47,744 bases of DNA from Methanobrevibacter filiformis (GTDB lineage: Archaea; Methanobacteriota; Methanobacteria; Methanobacteriales; Methanobacteriaceae): positions 1 to 47,744 of the forward strand of contig NZ_LWMT01000244.1 of NCBI RefSeq assembly GCF_001639265.1, written 5' to 3'. This document shows, one piece after another, positions 18,401 to 24,983 of the stretch. The notes under the pieces were generated by a model. It did no database searches. It saw only the letters and a program-made list of their open reading frames with translations, and was not told the DNA's origin. The position numbers and the translations under genes were made by a program. Each line of letters begins with the position of its first letter. Within the stretch, counting starts at the first letter, position 1.

Positions 18401-20115
18401 CTACAACACAAGGTTCTTATAGCACTGTTAATGGATTATGGACTATTGGTGAGCTTGCAGCTGGTAAAACAGTAACACTCACAATCAATGCTACTATAAT
18501 AGCTATAGGTAACATTAGTAATTCTGCTAATGTTTCAGCGAGTGAAAATAATATAAATAGTAACAATAAAAATACAGTCAATATAAGTGTTAATGATGTT
18601 AATATTAGTATGATCATGATTTCTAATGTTACTTTGCAAAACAACCCTCACTACGGTGATATAGTAACCTATAAAATCATAATTACTAATAATGGAATAA
18701 CTGATGGTCATGGTGTTAATATCACTGATATATTAGGAGATAAATTAAAATTTATCAACTACACTACTACTGATGGAAGCACTTATGATAAAAACGCTGG
18801 TATATGGTCTATTGGTACTTTAAAAGCAGGAAATAATCTAACACTAACAATTACTGCTAAAATTAATGATTTAGGAGAAATAGAAAATATTGCTAAAATT
18901 AATACAAACGAATCAAATATTAATAATAAAACAAATGATAGTATCAAATTCACAGTTAATGATGTGAACTTAACCATCGTTAAAACTAGTAATATCACAG
19001 GAAACCCACTAGTTGAAGATTACATCACATACACAATTAAAATAACTAACAATGGTCTAAACACAGCTTCTAATTTCAATGTATTAGAAAAACTAAACTC
19101 TAAACTACAATTCATTAGCTATTCATCTAACATAGGAACTTACAATAATATAACTGGTTTATGGAACATATCTACTTTAAGTAGTGGAAAAACAGCTACA
19201 CTAACAATTAATGCAAAAATAATTAGTGTAGGAACCATAAAAAATACTGCTACAATTAACACTAATACCAATAATAATAATAATAATAATAATACTAATA
19301 ATATTGGAAATAACAATAGTTCAATAAGTATTATTTCAGAAGCAATTCCAAGCCAAATCCACACGTTAAATGTAATAGCAACTGTTGATAATTCTGTTAA
19401 ACTAGAATCCATTTTAAAAGACAGCAATGGTAAACCTATTACAGATAAAGAGGTTAAATTCTACGTTAATGGAAAGCTCATTGGAACAGCTAAGACTAAT
19501 GTAAAAGGTGTAGCTTACTTTAGTTATACTCCCACAAAAACAGGTACACTAACTTATACTTCATCATTCAATGATCCTGCAGGTGTTTACGCTGCCTCAA
19601 CATCATCAAAATCCACTGTAACTGTAACCAAAGATAAAATCACTCTAAACACTAAATTACCAACTGGAACTGTTGGAGATAAAAAAACAATAAAAGTCAA
19701 AGCTACAAATAGCGAAGGCAAAGTAGTTCCAAACAAAACATTCACAGTCTACATAAATGGTAAAAAAATAGGTAATTACAAAACTAATAGCAAAGGTGAA
19801 TTTACTATAAAAACCACAATCAAATCTTCCAATAAATTACAAATCAAGTTTGCTGGAGATAATAAATACAATAAATTATCTAAAACCTACACATACAAAG
19901 AGAAATCTAAAGAAAAAACAATTACTACTATATACTATACTAAAACTAAATATGACAAAGTTACAATATTAAAAGCTAAGTTGATTGATGCGAAAGGAAA
20001 AGTTTTAGCTGGAAAATATATTAAATTTTACGTTGCTGGAAAATATGTTGGAAAAGCTAAAACCAATAAAAAAGGAATAGCTATTTTAAAATACACTCCT
20101 GAAAAGAAAAAGTAA
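9424..20115 (+). CDS. Giant adhesin-like surface protein, 3563 residues
   Basis: A signal peptide (residues 1-32, hydrophobic core VVLIIIILLPIFLV, cleavage near VSAA) is followed by two beta-helix blocks of GGAIYN / NSSFxxN repeats (about 110-830 and 1050-1850). The second block opens with a TGGNDDNNGTSW module that also occurs in the adhesin at 45.5 kb. Next come two DUF11-type domains (about 2030-2270), seven 94-residue Ig-like repeats (2275-2932), three more DUF11 domains (2933-3280) and Ig-like units to the end. The protein is extremely Asn, Ser and Thr rich. Such adhesin-like proteins of Methanobrevibacter are thought to mediate attachment. No transmembrane anchor, sorting signal or pseudomurein-binding repeat is visible, and the last Ig-like unit stops early in a Lys run. 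Codon choice changes in blocks, which suggests module shuffling. Confidence 0.88.
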   Translation: MKFHNGFNFKKIVVLIIIILLPIFLVSGVSAADYILNPGDAGGINDAIATINSNPQSNDILTLNEGIYNKTNDIRNNITASVNLTIQGNGSPNSVIIDAGNLGGIFNISGTGSVTLTNLSFVNSSNDIGGAIYSRNSHVTIYNCNFIGNNATNGGAIYNNGTNFSVIDSVFKGNKGTIGCAIYNNGANFRVINSTFTDNINNQNGAIYNNNGTNFSVISSNFTDNTNNGGFVYNYYGANFSVINSHFSANKANNGGAIYNRYGANFSVINSSFINNTATNGGYGGAIFNNNGSNFTIINSSFINNTAANSGYGGAIYNNNGNNFTIINSSFINNAAANGGAIYTSGGANFTILLNSIFTGNNASSEGGAIRNSGGANFSVVDANFTDNKGYIGGAIINLNTNNFSVVDSIFTGNIATNGGAINNNGNSSNCRVLGSIFIGNGNGVGGAIYSAVNGGNFSVSNSSFSANNASSGTIYNYNGNFSVSNSSFIGNNASSYGGAIYNYNGTFSVSNSSFSANNANSYGGAIYNSGNFSLSNSSFSANNANGYGGAIYTINNTLSVSNSSFSGNIATHGGAIYTMNSVNFSVSNSSFINNTATNYGGVIYASNNFSVFNSTFINNSASFGGVIYGSGAGKSTANITVFNSSFVDNNAISSSYGGAIYNLGTLNINNSIFNSNNAYYGGGIYTSGDTVINNSEFINNSQAIGFSTTNLQIINTLIYNNTIAIQFCHNNSNISVNNFTINGTEIKDNNYSYGISGNYCNYTYLNESILDTYNTGFIIFTARPSVNTTGNRIINSNFSNLHGVVITVNTTAKNNTLYNLNLTNNNVSILVLGNNTTVLNSTITNNAVAINMTGYANNITGNNIFNNTYSIYSDAINSFINFNRIVNNPTGSSYYLINRGIGNDFNYNWWGRNTNISSLILNTGGTSVFGFWFVLTLYLNTPNNNASFVNRTEKYLKYYDFNLYYTLDLHAVDLDLNGPLNGINASRLPAFSVNLTLNSSGSNSSINQDWRNLYSSPTIQLTNSSPNATLFGTIDYENIYLSLEGVDPVLDLYVNSTGGNDDNNGTSWEYALQSIGTALNLISSGGTIHIATGNYNNNYIPNNGFLMANTNLTISKNLTFIAYTSLGENPVDHEVDVVIDALGNSTIFYLGSNVYVNFTNMSFVNANGANGGGIYGGSTTNITVINSKFTNNTVSVSGGAIYGSGVLTVINSSFINNTATSQGGAIRATGPSFILNNSNFSDNYASSGGAIHNGGSNGLIYNSIFNNNSATQGGAIRHTTNNLTIYNSNFTNNKIQETINNNGGGAIWSGGSTLTINVSYFENNSANGTGSNTGGGAIYNTVTKTVINNSTFINNSATGNSNANGYGGAIYNYNVADFKITNSSFKNNNVSNYGAAIYNTGTNFNVNNSIFDSNYARYGGTIYNTANNFTVLQSNFTNNTANLGAAIYNTAGTNFKVNNSNFINNTATSNAGAIYNTGAANFTITESNFVNNSAQGIGTNNGGGAVYITGNNSNNFTIKNSKFINNHADDDGGAIYQQLSLNLTILNSEFTNNSANNNGGAIYNNGTYFNLNNSNFTNNSAPLGGAIFLDRSNQIGLAYIGSGNGDYAYGYAGSFSFVGAGNGDYTNTINNYTSSNRYFYVGSGNGNYTASTLGSLFLISVGNGNGDYGNIILPNNFRANNSNFTNNSASIGGAIFSKATNSSVTNSNFENNTQGFATNLTDFNLIDNNFKNNGIAVEFVFSNINYTIEGLMTGLNNNVITDNVHAIGISGNNSNYIVNESYINHLNNINNLNGFIFTQYSNNNTILNSTISNYTSGVAITMDGINNSIINSNITNNSIAILILGNKSNAKGSNILNNHDAIIVNLTAKDSVINYNRFVNNTLALNNSGINTNANLNWWGNNIPLVNGINLSNWFVIELSANLYNTIINSTHYTSSGVVNLSYKFLLYNNLSNTTSFVDYGVLPFFLVNINWNYTINVTTTTTNGTIHSLNGVEQRGNYSYNVNLTSGTSYSLEAVGDNENIVLNLSMLLNLSILKVANVTNVLNNDTINFTITITNNGNDLASNVTFTNFVGDNFKLLNVTGGLSYNNTTGIWAVGDIAGKTSVTLHMIVQAIKSGTINSTAFNVTAIEALVDPSINSTVTITILPAVNLNITKISNVTNVTGFNIAHVGDHVKYIINVKNNGLDNASSVHVYDILDSKLTYIRYNSSTGTYNNNTGLWNIGTLHVNQTATLEIEVIIANIGTIENIANVTANEIILNGSNINTSTTIHIEPLNTTLVINPIVDTKVNSNVSINGTLLDERGAPIGGVTINLVVNGVNYTATTNASGKWSITYHVGLTGVINVVAEFVGNANYIASANATYFEGLALNSTLVINPIVDTKVNSNVSINGTLLDERGAPIGGVTINLVVNGVNYTATTDTSGKWSITYHVGLTGLINVEALFVGDANYIASANATYFEGLALNSTLVINPIADTNVNSSVSINGTLLDERGVPIGGVTVIVTVNGVNYNVTTDASGKWSITYLVNSKELVNVVAEFVGNSNYAATANITYFNGVPLNSTLVINPISYTKTNTNVSINGTLFGENNSVISNVTVVVTVNGVSYNVTTDASGKWSITYLVNSTGLFNVVAVFNGNNIRAAAVNSTNFIGVSLNSTLIINHVLDTKVNSSVSINGTLLDENNNVIANVMVVVTVNGVNYNVTTDVNGNWNISYLVNSTGNINVVAEFNGNTLYAAAVNSTSFNGLALNSTLIINHVSNAKVNSNISINGTLLDGANNAIANVMIVVTVNGVNYNATTDDSGKWSITYLVNSSGNINVVAEFSGNTLYAAAVNSTSFNGLALNSTLVINPILNVKMNSSVSINGTLLDENNKAISNVMVVVTVNGINYNTTTDASGKWNINYPVNSTGFVDVVAVFNGNNRYVSATNSTTFIVPNNVNISIIKIANINGINNSANAHFGDTVIYTISVVNNGATTATGVLVTEIINNTKLKLNKASTTQGSYSTVNGLWTIGELAAGKTVTLTINATIIAIGNISNSANVSASENNINSNNKNTVNISVNDVNISMIMISNVTLQNNPHYGDIVTYKIIITNNGITDGHGVNITDILGDKLKFINYTTTDGSTYDKNAGIWSIGTLKAGNNLTLTITAKINDLGEIENIAKINTNESNINNKTNDSIKFTVNDVNLTIVKTSNITGNPLVEDYITYTIKITNNGLNTASNFNVLEKLNSKLQFISYSSNIGTYNNITGLWNISTLSSGKTATLTINAKIISVGTIKNTATINTNTNNNNNNNNTNNIGNNNSSISIISEAIPSQIHTLNVIATVDNSVKLESILKDSNGKPITDKEVKFYVNGKLIGTAKTNVKGVAYFSYTPTKTGTLTYTSSFNDPAGVYAASTSSKSTVTVTKDKITLNTKLPTGTVGDKKTIKVKATNSEGKVVPNKTFTVYINGKKIGNYKTNSKGEFTIKTTIKSSNKLQIKFAGDNKYNKLSKTYTYKEKSKEKTITTIYYTKTKYDKVTILKAKLIDAKGKVLAGKYIKFYVAGKYVGKAKTNKKGIAILKYTPEKKK
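14211..14445 (+). repeat. GNGDY repeat island inside the adhesin
   Basis: Residues about 1597-1673 break the beta-helix pattern. The motif GNGDY or GNGNY occurs five times (GSGNGDY, GAGNGDY, GSGNGNY, GNGNGDY) with aromatic spacers. The regular NNSNFTNNSA pattern resumes directly afterwards. The Gly/Asp-rich turns could bind Ca2+, but that is inference. Confidence 0.6.
16246..18219 (+). repeat. Seven tandem 282-bp Ig-like repeats in the adhesin
   Basis: Units begin at 16246, 16528, 16810, 17092, 17374, 17656 and 17938, an exact 282-base period (94 residues, LNSTLVINP... to ...YFEGLA). Units 1 and 2 are almost identical in DNA, while units 5-7 form another subgroup. Such repeats are prone to length change by recombination and slippage. 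Confidence 0.85.
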
Positions 20116-20637
20116 TGATTATTATAAATATACATAAATATACAATGTAAGTATAATAAATATACAAAATGTTATTATTTAATAAATATTTATTTTAATT
20201 TATTTTAATCAATTATTAATAGCTATTTCATCAAAAATAATCATTTTTAAATATTTAATTTTTATTATTCTTATTCTTTAAACTCTTTTAATTTAATCTT
20301 AAACAATGAATATGCATTATTTACTAATTTAAATATTATAATTTATATTTCAATAAAAAATTGTATAGTTTTATATTTCTGATTATTTCATTAATTTTAT
20401 TCAAAATTTTGTTATCTCAATTATTTTTTTAATAATTCCTACTTATAATATATTTTTTTATCATAGTCTTATTTTTATCATTCATGTGTTTATATTAAAC
20501 TGGATTTATTATTTAATTCTTTTACTATTATAATTCATATTTATTCTTTTTAATCTTTTTTAAGTTTTATTTCACTTTTTTATTAAATTTAAAGACCAAA
20601 TAGAAATATTTAAGTATTAGGTCAATCATAAGTTCTA
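20116..20637. other. Intergenic stretch after the adhesin
   Basis: About 520 bases of extremely T-rich DNA contain no gene. A T-rich run after the adhesin stop may end transcription; there is no clear hairpin. The palindrome AATAGCTATT lies at 20218-20227. Confidence 0.5.
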
Positions 20638-21002
20638 TTGAAAAAACTAACAGAGACAGTATATATTATAGAATATGTAGGTGAAGAGAGATTTTCTTCT
20701 TCGATAGGTTATGATAACGAATACCACGATACAGTGTATATAGATACTACAATCACATTCTATGTCTATAAAAATGAATCGATAGATCAGATTTTGTTGC
20801 CATATAAGCAGGATAAGGATAAATGGGAAATAGAAGATGGTCTTAGCTATGGAAACTATTCAGGGAATTTAGTTAAAGCAAAAGGCTTTTCAACATCCGA
20901 ACCAATACTATTTGTCTTTAAAAAGATGGAAAAACAGTAGCTGTGTCATGGGATGCTAAAAAAAGTCGTTTACTATCATATATTGAAAGAATGATTAATT
21001 AA
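20638..21002 (+). pseudogene. Truncated and frameshifted member of the 21-23 kb protein family
   Basis: The first frame (from 20638) encodes 100 residues ending FVFKKMEKQ. One extra A in the A5 run at 20920-20924 would continue it as FKKDGKTVAVSWDAKK... to TAA 21000-21002. With that repair the product aligns with the C-terminal half of the protein at 22077-22769 (TFYVYKN, ILFVFKKDGK, ERMIN). The conserved N-terminal part (MGLFSRDKKVK...) is missing and a stop codon stands just before the open frame, so the gene is broken at both ends. A sequencing error could explain the frameshift but not the missing N-terminus. Confidence 0.65.
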
Positions 21003-21023
21003 GATTAATAAAAGCATTTTAAG

Positions 21024-21133
21024 ACACTGATTTCGTAATTTAATAAAATCTTCGATTTTTAAATGAAATAAAAAATTTTTGCAAAAATCTATTACATGCA
21101 ATTTAATCCAATTTAACATCTGGAAATCAGTGT
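21024..21133. repeat. Family-B element, 110 bp with 11-bp terminal inverted repeats
   Basis: ACACTGATTTC (21024-21034) and GAAATCAGTGT (21123-21133) are perfect inverted repeats that enclose about 88 bases of non-coding DNA. The ends match single copies at 5308-5320 and 25085-25101. Size and shape resemble a MITE, but no transposase of this kind is in the window and no target duplication is obvious. Confidence 0.5.
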
Positions 21134-21166
21134 TTAAATCTTTATTTCATAAAATAGCACATGACA

Positions 21167-21226
21167 AAACTTTTATTTCGTGATGGAAATTTAGAGAAAT
21201 CTCTGATTTCTCGTTTTTAAAAGTTT
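21167..21226. repeat. Family-A element, expanded nested hairpin
   Basis: The outer arms AAACTTTT (21167-21174) and AAAAGTTT (21219-21226) are those of family A. Between them GAGAAATC and GATTTCTC (21194-21201, 21205-21212) form an inner 8-bp hairpin with a 3-base loop. The right flank, GAAATGTTTGTTTC, matches the copy at 8191-8203. Confidence 0.5.
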
Positions 21227-21254
21227 GAAATGTTTGTTTCAAATTCTTAAAAAT

Positions 21255-21349
21255 TATTTAAACAAATCATTAATATTAGATAAATAATTATTAGCTTATC
21301 TGAACTTTATAAGAAATATTTAAAAAGAGGATAAACGGGAAATGGTTAT
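21255..21349 (+). promoter_or_regulatory. Control region duplicated before two genes, with a GATAA...TTATC dyad
   Basis: About 85 bases before the gene at 21350 resemble those before the gene at 22937. Both share TTTAAACAAA, a dyad (here AGATAA ... TTATCT around 12 bases; there GATAAG ... CTTATC), AAGAAATATTT or GAGAAATATTT, and AAAAAGAGGA. The dyad arms differ in sequence but stay complementary in each copy. This points to a shared regulator or a shared duplication origin. Confidence 0.45.
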
Positions 21350-21955
21350 ATGGGTCTTTTTAGCAGAGATAAAAAAGTAAAAACACCTGAAGAGGAGTTA
21401 GTAGATGAATTAGTTGGGTTAACCTGGAGAAGTAGTGATAATCTTCGTGAGGTTTTATTGGATAATGTTAAACGGGCGGATTTAGAAAATGCTGTTAAAA
21501 AAGTGTGGAAAAATGGTGGATCAGTTTATGATATTCAAAAAGTTTATGATGAAACATTAGAGAAGCTTGGAGTAAATGAGAATTTTCATAAAGGATTAAA
21601 TAATTATAGAATCAATCGATCAAAGGAAAATGATTTTGTAAATTCCAATGAGTATCTTTATGGATGGACTAGTGATGATGGTAGAAATTATTTACATAGA
21701 CTTAGAATTATTATTTTTAAAAAGCTATCTTTGGAAGATATTTTAGGATATTTTAAGACTCAAGTAAACAAATGGAACATAAATACTGTTACTTTAGGTG
21801 ATGATTCTGCCTTTTTAATTAGTAGGAAAGAATGGTTTGAAAATACTCCTTATTATGTAGTGTTAAAGAAAAATCAGGGACCAATGGTTGTTTGTGACAA
21901 TGGACAAATAAATTTTGATAACTGGGAAGACTATTTTATCAATATAATAAACTAA
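21350..21955 (+). CDS. Unrecognised protein, MGLFSRDKKVK family, copy 1
   Basis: This 201-residue soluble protein has a conserved N-terminal helical part of about 75 residues (MGLFSRDKKVKTPEEELVDE, then LTWRSSDNLREVL and ENAVKKVWKNGG) and a C-terminal alpha/beta part ending in WEDYFINIIN. The N-terminal part is nearly identical, also in DNA, to that of the copy at 22077. The C-terminal parts are only distantly alike. ATG 21350 is supported by the identical start in the copy. No signal peptide, membrane span or catalytic motif is visible, and I cannot assign a function. Similar heads on different tails is a pattern of gene-conversion families such as immunity or recognition proteins. Confidence 0.7.
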   Translation: MGLFSRDKKVKTPEEELVDELVGLTWRSSDNLREVLLDNVKRADLENAVKKVWKNGGSVYDIQKVYDETLEKLGVNENFHKGLNNYRINRSKENDFVNSNEYLYGWTSDDGRNYLHRLRIIIFKKLSLEDILGYFKTQVNKWNINTVTLGDDSAFLISRKEWFENTPYYVVLKKNQGPMVVCDNGQINFDNWEDYFINIIN

Positions 21956-22017
21956 AACACAATTTACAAGATTTTTAAAATTAATAGAATCATTTTTCAT
22001 GTTTAAAATGCTTAGGT

Positions 22018-22058
22018 TTTGGAATAGCTTTTGTTCAAACTTTTTTCAAAAGTTTGAA
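22018..22058. repeat. Family-A element immediately before the copy-2 gene
   Basis: The sequence GGAATAGCTTTTG is followed by the hairpin TTCAAACTTTT/AAAAGTTTGAA (22034-22044, 22048-22058), the longest perfect version in the window (11-bp arms). It ends 18 bases before ATG 22077 and replaces the control region that the copy-1 gene has. Confidence 0.6.
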
Positions 22059-22076
22059 TCAAAGGGATGTGGTTAT

Positions 22077-22769
22077 ATGGGTCTTTTTAGTAGAGATAAA
22101 AAAGTAAAAACACCTGAAGAGGAGTTGGTAGATGAATTAGTTGGGTTAACTTGGAGAAGTAGTGATAATCTTCGTGAGGTTTTATCTAATATTGGTCAAC
22201 AAGGAGCTTTAGAAAATGCTGTTAAAAAGGTGTTGAAAAATGGAGGGACTTGTGAGGAAATACAAAGGGCTTATGATGAGCACTTGTTTATATTTAGAAA
22301 TAAAGCTATTGAATGGGAATTATTTGATTTAGAAAATAATCTCAATTTTAATGAAGAAGTGATAATTAACAATTTAATATTTCATATTCCTAATAAAAAA
22401 TGTGTACTTTCTGATTCAAGGGAGGATGATCAAGTTCATTATCACAAATATCTTTGTAAATGGATGGAGATTAATTATAATAGGCAAGATGATTATCATA
22501 AATACACAATTTCAATAACAGTATATAAAAATAAAAATCTGGAAAATGTTTTATCTGATTTTGAATCAAGTAATGATAAATTAATAATAAATGATGGTAT
22601 TTTCTTGGGTTATCATTTTGGACATAAAATAGAAAAAAAAGGACTAATTGGAGATTCTCCTTATTGTTTTGTATTTGAAAAGGATGGAAAAATAATTGTT
22701 ATTTCTGTAGAAGGGTCAATTGAAAATGATTATGGTTGGGAAGATACTATTACCAGAATTATTTGCTAA
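22077..22769 (+). CDS. Unrecognised protein, MGLFSRDKKVK family, copy 2
   Basis: The protein has 230 residues from ATG 22077. The open frame extends further upstream to 21999, but that part translates the repeat element, and the copy at 21350 shows the true start. It has the same N-terminal helical part as copy 1, then a longer middle (residues 75-135) and a C-terminal alpha/beta domain with ITVYKNKNLENVL, YCFVFEKDGKIIVIS and WEDTITRIIC. The C-terminal domain aligns with the broken gene at 20638. It is soluble with no known catalytic motif. Expression may depend on the repeat that now stands at its promoter position. Confidence 0.7.
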   Translation: MGLFSRDKKVKTPEEELVDELVGLTWRSSDNLREVLSNIGQQGALENAVKKVLKNGGTCEEIQRAYDEHLFIFRNKAIEWELFDLENNLNFNEEVIINNLIFHIPNKKCVLSDSREDDQVHYHKYLCKWMEINYNRQDDYHKYTISITVYKNKNLENVLSDFESSNDKLIINDGIFLGYHFGHKIEKKGLIGDSPYCFVFEKDGKIIVISVEGSIENDYGWEDTITRIIC

Positions 22770-22936
22770 ATTTGAAATAAAGTATTATTAATAGTATTAG
22801 TATTATTAATATTATTAATAGTATTAGTATTATTAAAATATTAAAATCATTTAAACAAACAATACAATGAGATAAGTAATTATTGTTAACTTATCATGAA
22901 TTTCATGAGAAATATTTTTAAAAAGAGGAGATAAAA

Positions 22937-23293
22937 ATGGCTAAAATTGGATTAAAAATTATAATAGCTATTGTTCTTTTTGTAGTGGCTTTTTTTGCTT
23001 GGTCTTATCTGCATCTGTATTTAATAGATTTATTAGGTATAGATATGGCTTTGATTAGTTTTCCAATAATCACAGTAATATATATACTTCTTCTTATTTC
23101 TATATTTAAAATAATTGATCCAAATGAAAGTAATAATGGAAATATATCTCAAAACCACTTAAATACTACTAATCAAAACTATTCAAATGAATTAACTCCC
23201 AGTCATTACTCTGAAAAATCAACAATGGGTCAAAATTATCACAAGGATAATGAATTTCATCAATACTTAGATAATGAGAATAAAAAATTTTAA
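22937..23293 (+). CDS. Small membrane protein with polar tail
   Basis: This 118-residue protein has two transmembrane helices (about residues 5-27 and 38-60), followed by a 55-residue Asn/Ser/His-rich hydrophilic tail. AGAGGAG stands six bases before the ATG. It has no recognised family. The upstream region resembles that of the 21350 gene, so both may be under the same control. It could be a membrane partner of the neighbouring soluble proteins, which is inference. Confidence 0.6.
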   Translation: MAKIGLKIIIAIVLFVVAFFAWSYLHLYLIDLLGIDMALISFPIITVIYILLLISIFKIIDPNESNNGNISQNHLNTTNQNYSNELTPSHYSEKSTMGQNYHKDNEFHQYLDNENKKF

Positions 23294-23732
23294 ATTTTTT
23301 AAAATTATACTAACTATTCTGATTTCATTTATTATTACTAATTTTAAAAAAATATATAATCATAATTATTATTATCATTATTTTTAATAGTAATAATAAT
23401 AATAATAATAACCTATTTATTTGGTTTGATTAATCATCTAAATAATAGTTAGAAATTTGTAATATTCTTGTATTCATTATAAAATTGAATCATATGATTA
23501 AATATTACTTTATGAAAATCCTTTAACTATTTTATAATCTATAGAAAAGAGTAATCAAAAAACTTAAATATTAATTAATTTATAGCACTGGGCAAAACTT
23601 TTCAAATTTTTGATTTTAATTTAAATTAATCTTCTAAAATTAGCTATTATTAAACAGCTATTTTAGAAGTTTTTGAATTTATTAATTTTTGTTGTTATTT
23701 TGAAATGAAATGTCTAATGTTATAATTTTATT
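23294..23732. other. Gap between convergent genes
   Basis: This gap holds AT-rich low-complexity DNA, including a run of AAT/ATA triplets around 23365-23412. A TAGCAC..CAAAACTTTT segment at 23584-23600 resembles one side of the repeat at 21154-21174. A hairpin at 23631-23669 is listed separately. No gene is visible. Confidence 0.5.
23631..23669. terminator. Hairpin between convergent genes, likely bidirectional terminator
   Basis: CTTCTAAAATTAGCT pairs with AGCTATTTTAGAAG (one bulge) around a 10-base loop, and a TTTTT run follows on the plus strand. It lies 64 bases beyond the mmp10 stop codon and far from the plus-strand gene end. Archaeal termination depends mostly on U-tracts, so the hairpin may serve mRNA stability instead. 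Confidence 0.45.
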
Positions 23733-24983
23733 CTATCCTTTTTTCATTCCATAGAAGTTAATTGCATCTACTAAATCTCTAAATGCTTCTAATTCTTTTA
23801 CAATAACTTCTTCATCAGTTAATGTTCCACTCATTTCTCCATCAACACTTAACTTATCTGGACCTCTTCCAACTATTCTGGATTTGCCATCAGAGGACAA
23901 TATTCTTTCAGCATCTAATTGGTGGATGAATGATCGTCCTGGAATTATAACAGATTCCTTAACTTGACTTAAGTCTATTGTTTCTAAGTCTTCTTTCGTC
24001 ATTAAACAAGCTATTTCTTTCTCTGTAGCTATTACATTAACATCTTCTGCTCCAATGCTTTCAAATATTTTAGCTATGTATGGTGCAGCTATTTTTGATG
24101 ATATAATTGTAGCTTCTCCAGTTACATTTTGAATGTATTCTTTTGAGTATATTTCATTTCCCTTTCTTGCTATTGCAAATGGTGCTTGGGTTTTAGGATC
24201 CCAAACTGGTGTTCCAGTAATCCGCATTGAGAATTCAGATGATAATTCACTAACTAATGATTCAAATTCATTTATACTATGAGATTCTACATCTTTTATT
24301 ATTGGTCCATTGTTTAATATTAATCCTTGGTTGGCTGTGTTTGCAAATCTCATTAAAATAAATGCTGTTGCTCCCCAACTTTCAAGAGATGCGCAAGTGT
24401 TTCTTAAGACTTTTCCATCATTTACTCCTGGAATTATAACTGATGCACCGTGAAGTTCAGTATTTTCTCCAAAAATACGGGCTGCTTTTAAGGATTCTTC
24501 AGGATTAGGGTCTCCCATCCATTGTTTTCTAAGATTTACATCATCTGCAAATATTGTAAAGGTTACCTCATCTACTCCATTGTTAATTAGCCTGTTAGCT
24601 ATTTGACTATCATCTATTCCTTTTCCACTTGTATATCCTAAATGAATTGGTAGATTAAATTGATCAAGGGTTGTACTCAGCTCTTCAAGATGTGGATAAC
24701 AACTAACATCTCCTCCTCCACTTATATTCACTTTTAAATTATTATCTCTAACATTTCCAAGCATTAATGTAGATTGTACTTCACTCATTACAACAAAAGG
24801 TAATTTAAAGTTATTTTGTGTTTCTGTTATTCCTTCACTACATTGTATACATCCTATTTTATTAGGTGAACATTTGGAACACCCTATTGGTTCTATATCT
24901 TTCACTTTCCTGAAATAACAGTATTTACAAAATCCTCTACAATCAGTTCCAGGAATACCTCCAACATCTGCTACAACTTGCAT
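23733..24983 (-). CDS. mmp10: Methanogenesis marker protein 10, McrA arginine C-methylase (radical SAM)
   Basis: This 416-residue protein is the B12-dependent radical SAM enzyme that makes 5-C-methylarginine in McrA. The cluster motif C15-x3-C19-x2-C22 (TDCRGFCKYCYF) sits near the N-terminus, followed by a second Cys-rich segment (CSKCSPNKIGCIQC, about 37-50) and the NISGGGDVSCYP motif. The length fits the family. The target arginine is present in this McrA (R271). AAGGAAGGT precedes the ATG. The gene is divergent from the mcr operon across a 1-kb spacer, a fitting place for an Mcr maturation factor. Confidence 0.93.
   Translation of the reverse strand: MQVVADVGGIPGTDCRGFCKYCYFRKVKDIEPIGCSKCSPNKIGCIQCSEGITETQNNFKLPFVVMSEVQSTLMLGNVRDNNLKVNISGGGDVSCYPHLEELSTTLDQFNLPIHLGYTSGKGIDDSQIANRLINNGVDEVTFTIFADDVNLRKQWMGDPNPEESLKAARIFGENTELHGASVIIPGVNDGKVLRNTCASLESWGATAFILMRFANTANQGLILNNGPIIKDVESHSINEFESLVSELSSEFSMRITGTPVWDPKTQAPFAIARKGNEIYSKEYIQNVTGEATIISSKIAAPYIAKIFESIGAEDVNVIATEKEIACLMTKEDLETIDLSQVKESVIIPGRSFIHQLDAERILSSDGKSRIVGRGPDKLSVDGEMSGTLTDEEVIVKELEAFRDLVDAINFYGMKKG

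Noticed and set aside
21024-21133. Family-B unit as a complete insertion sequence
   Set aside because: It is only 110 bases long with no coding capacity and no target duplication that I can see.
21999-22076. Longer start of the copy-2 protein at 21999
   Set aside because: This part is the translation of a dispersed repeat; the copy at 21350 starts exactly at the MGLFSRDKK position.
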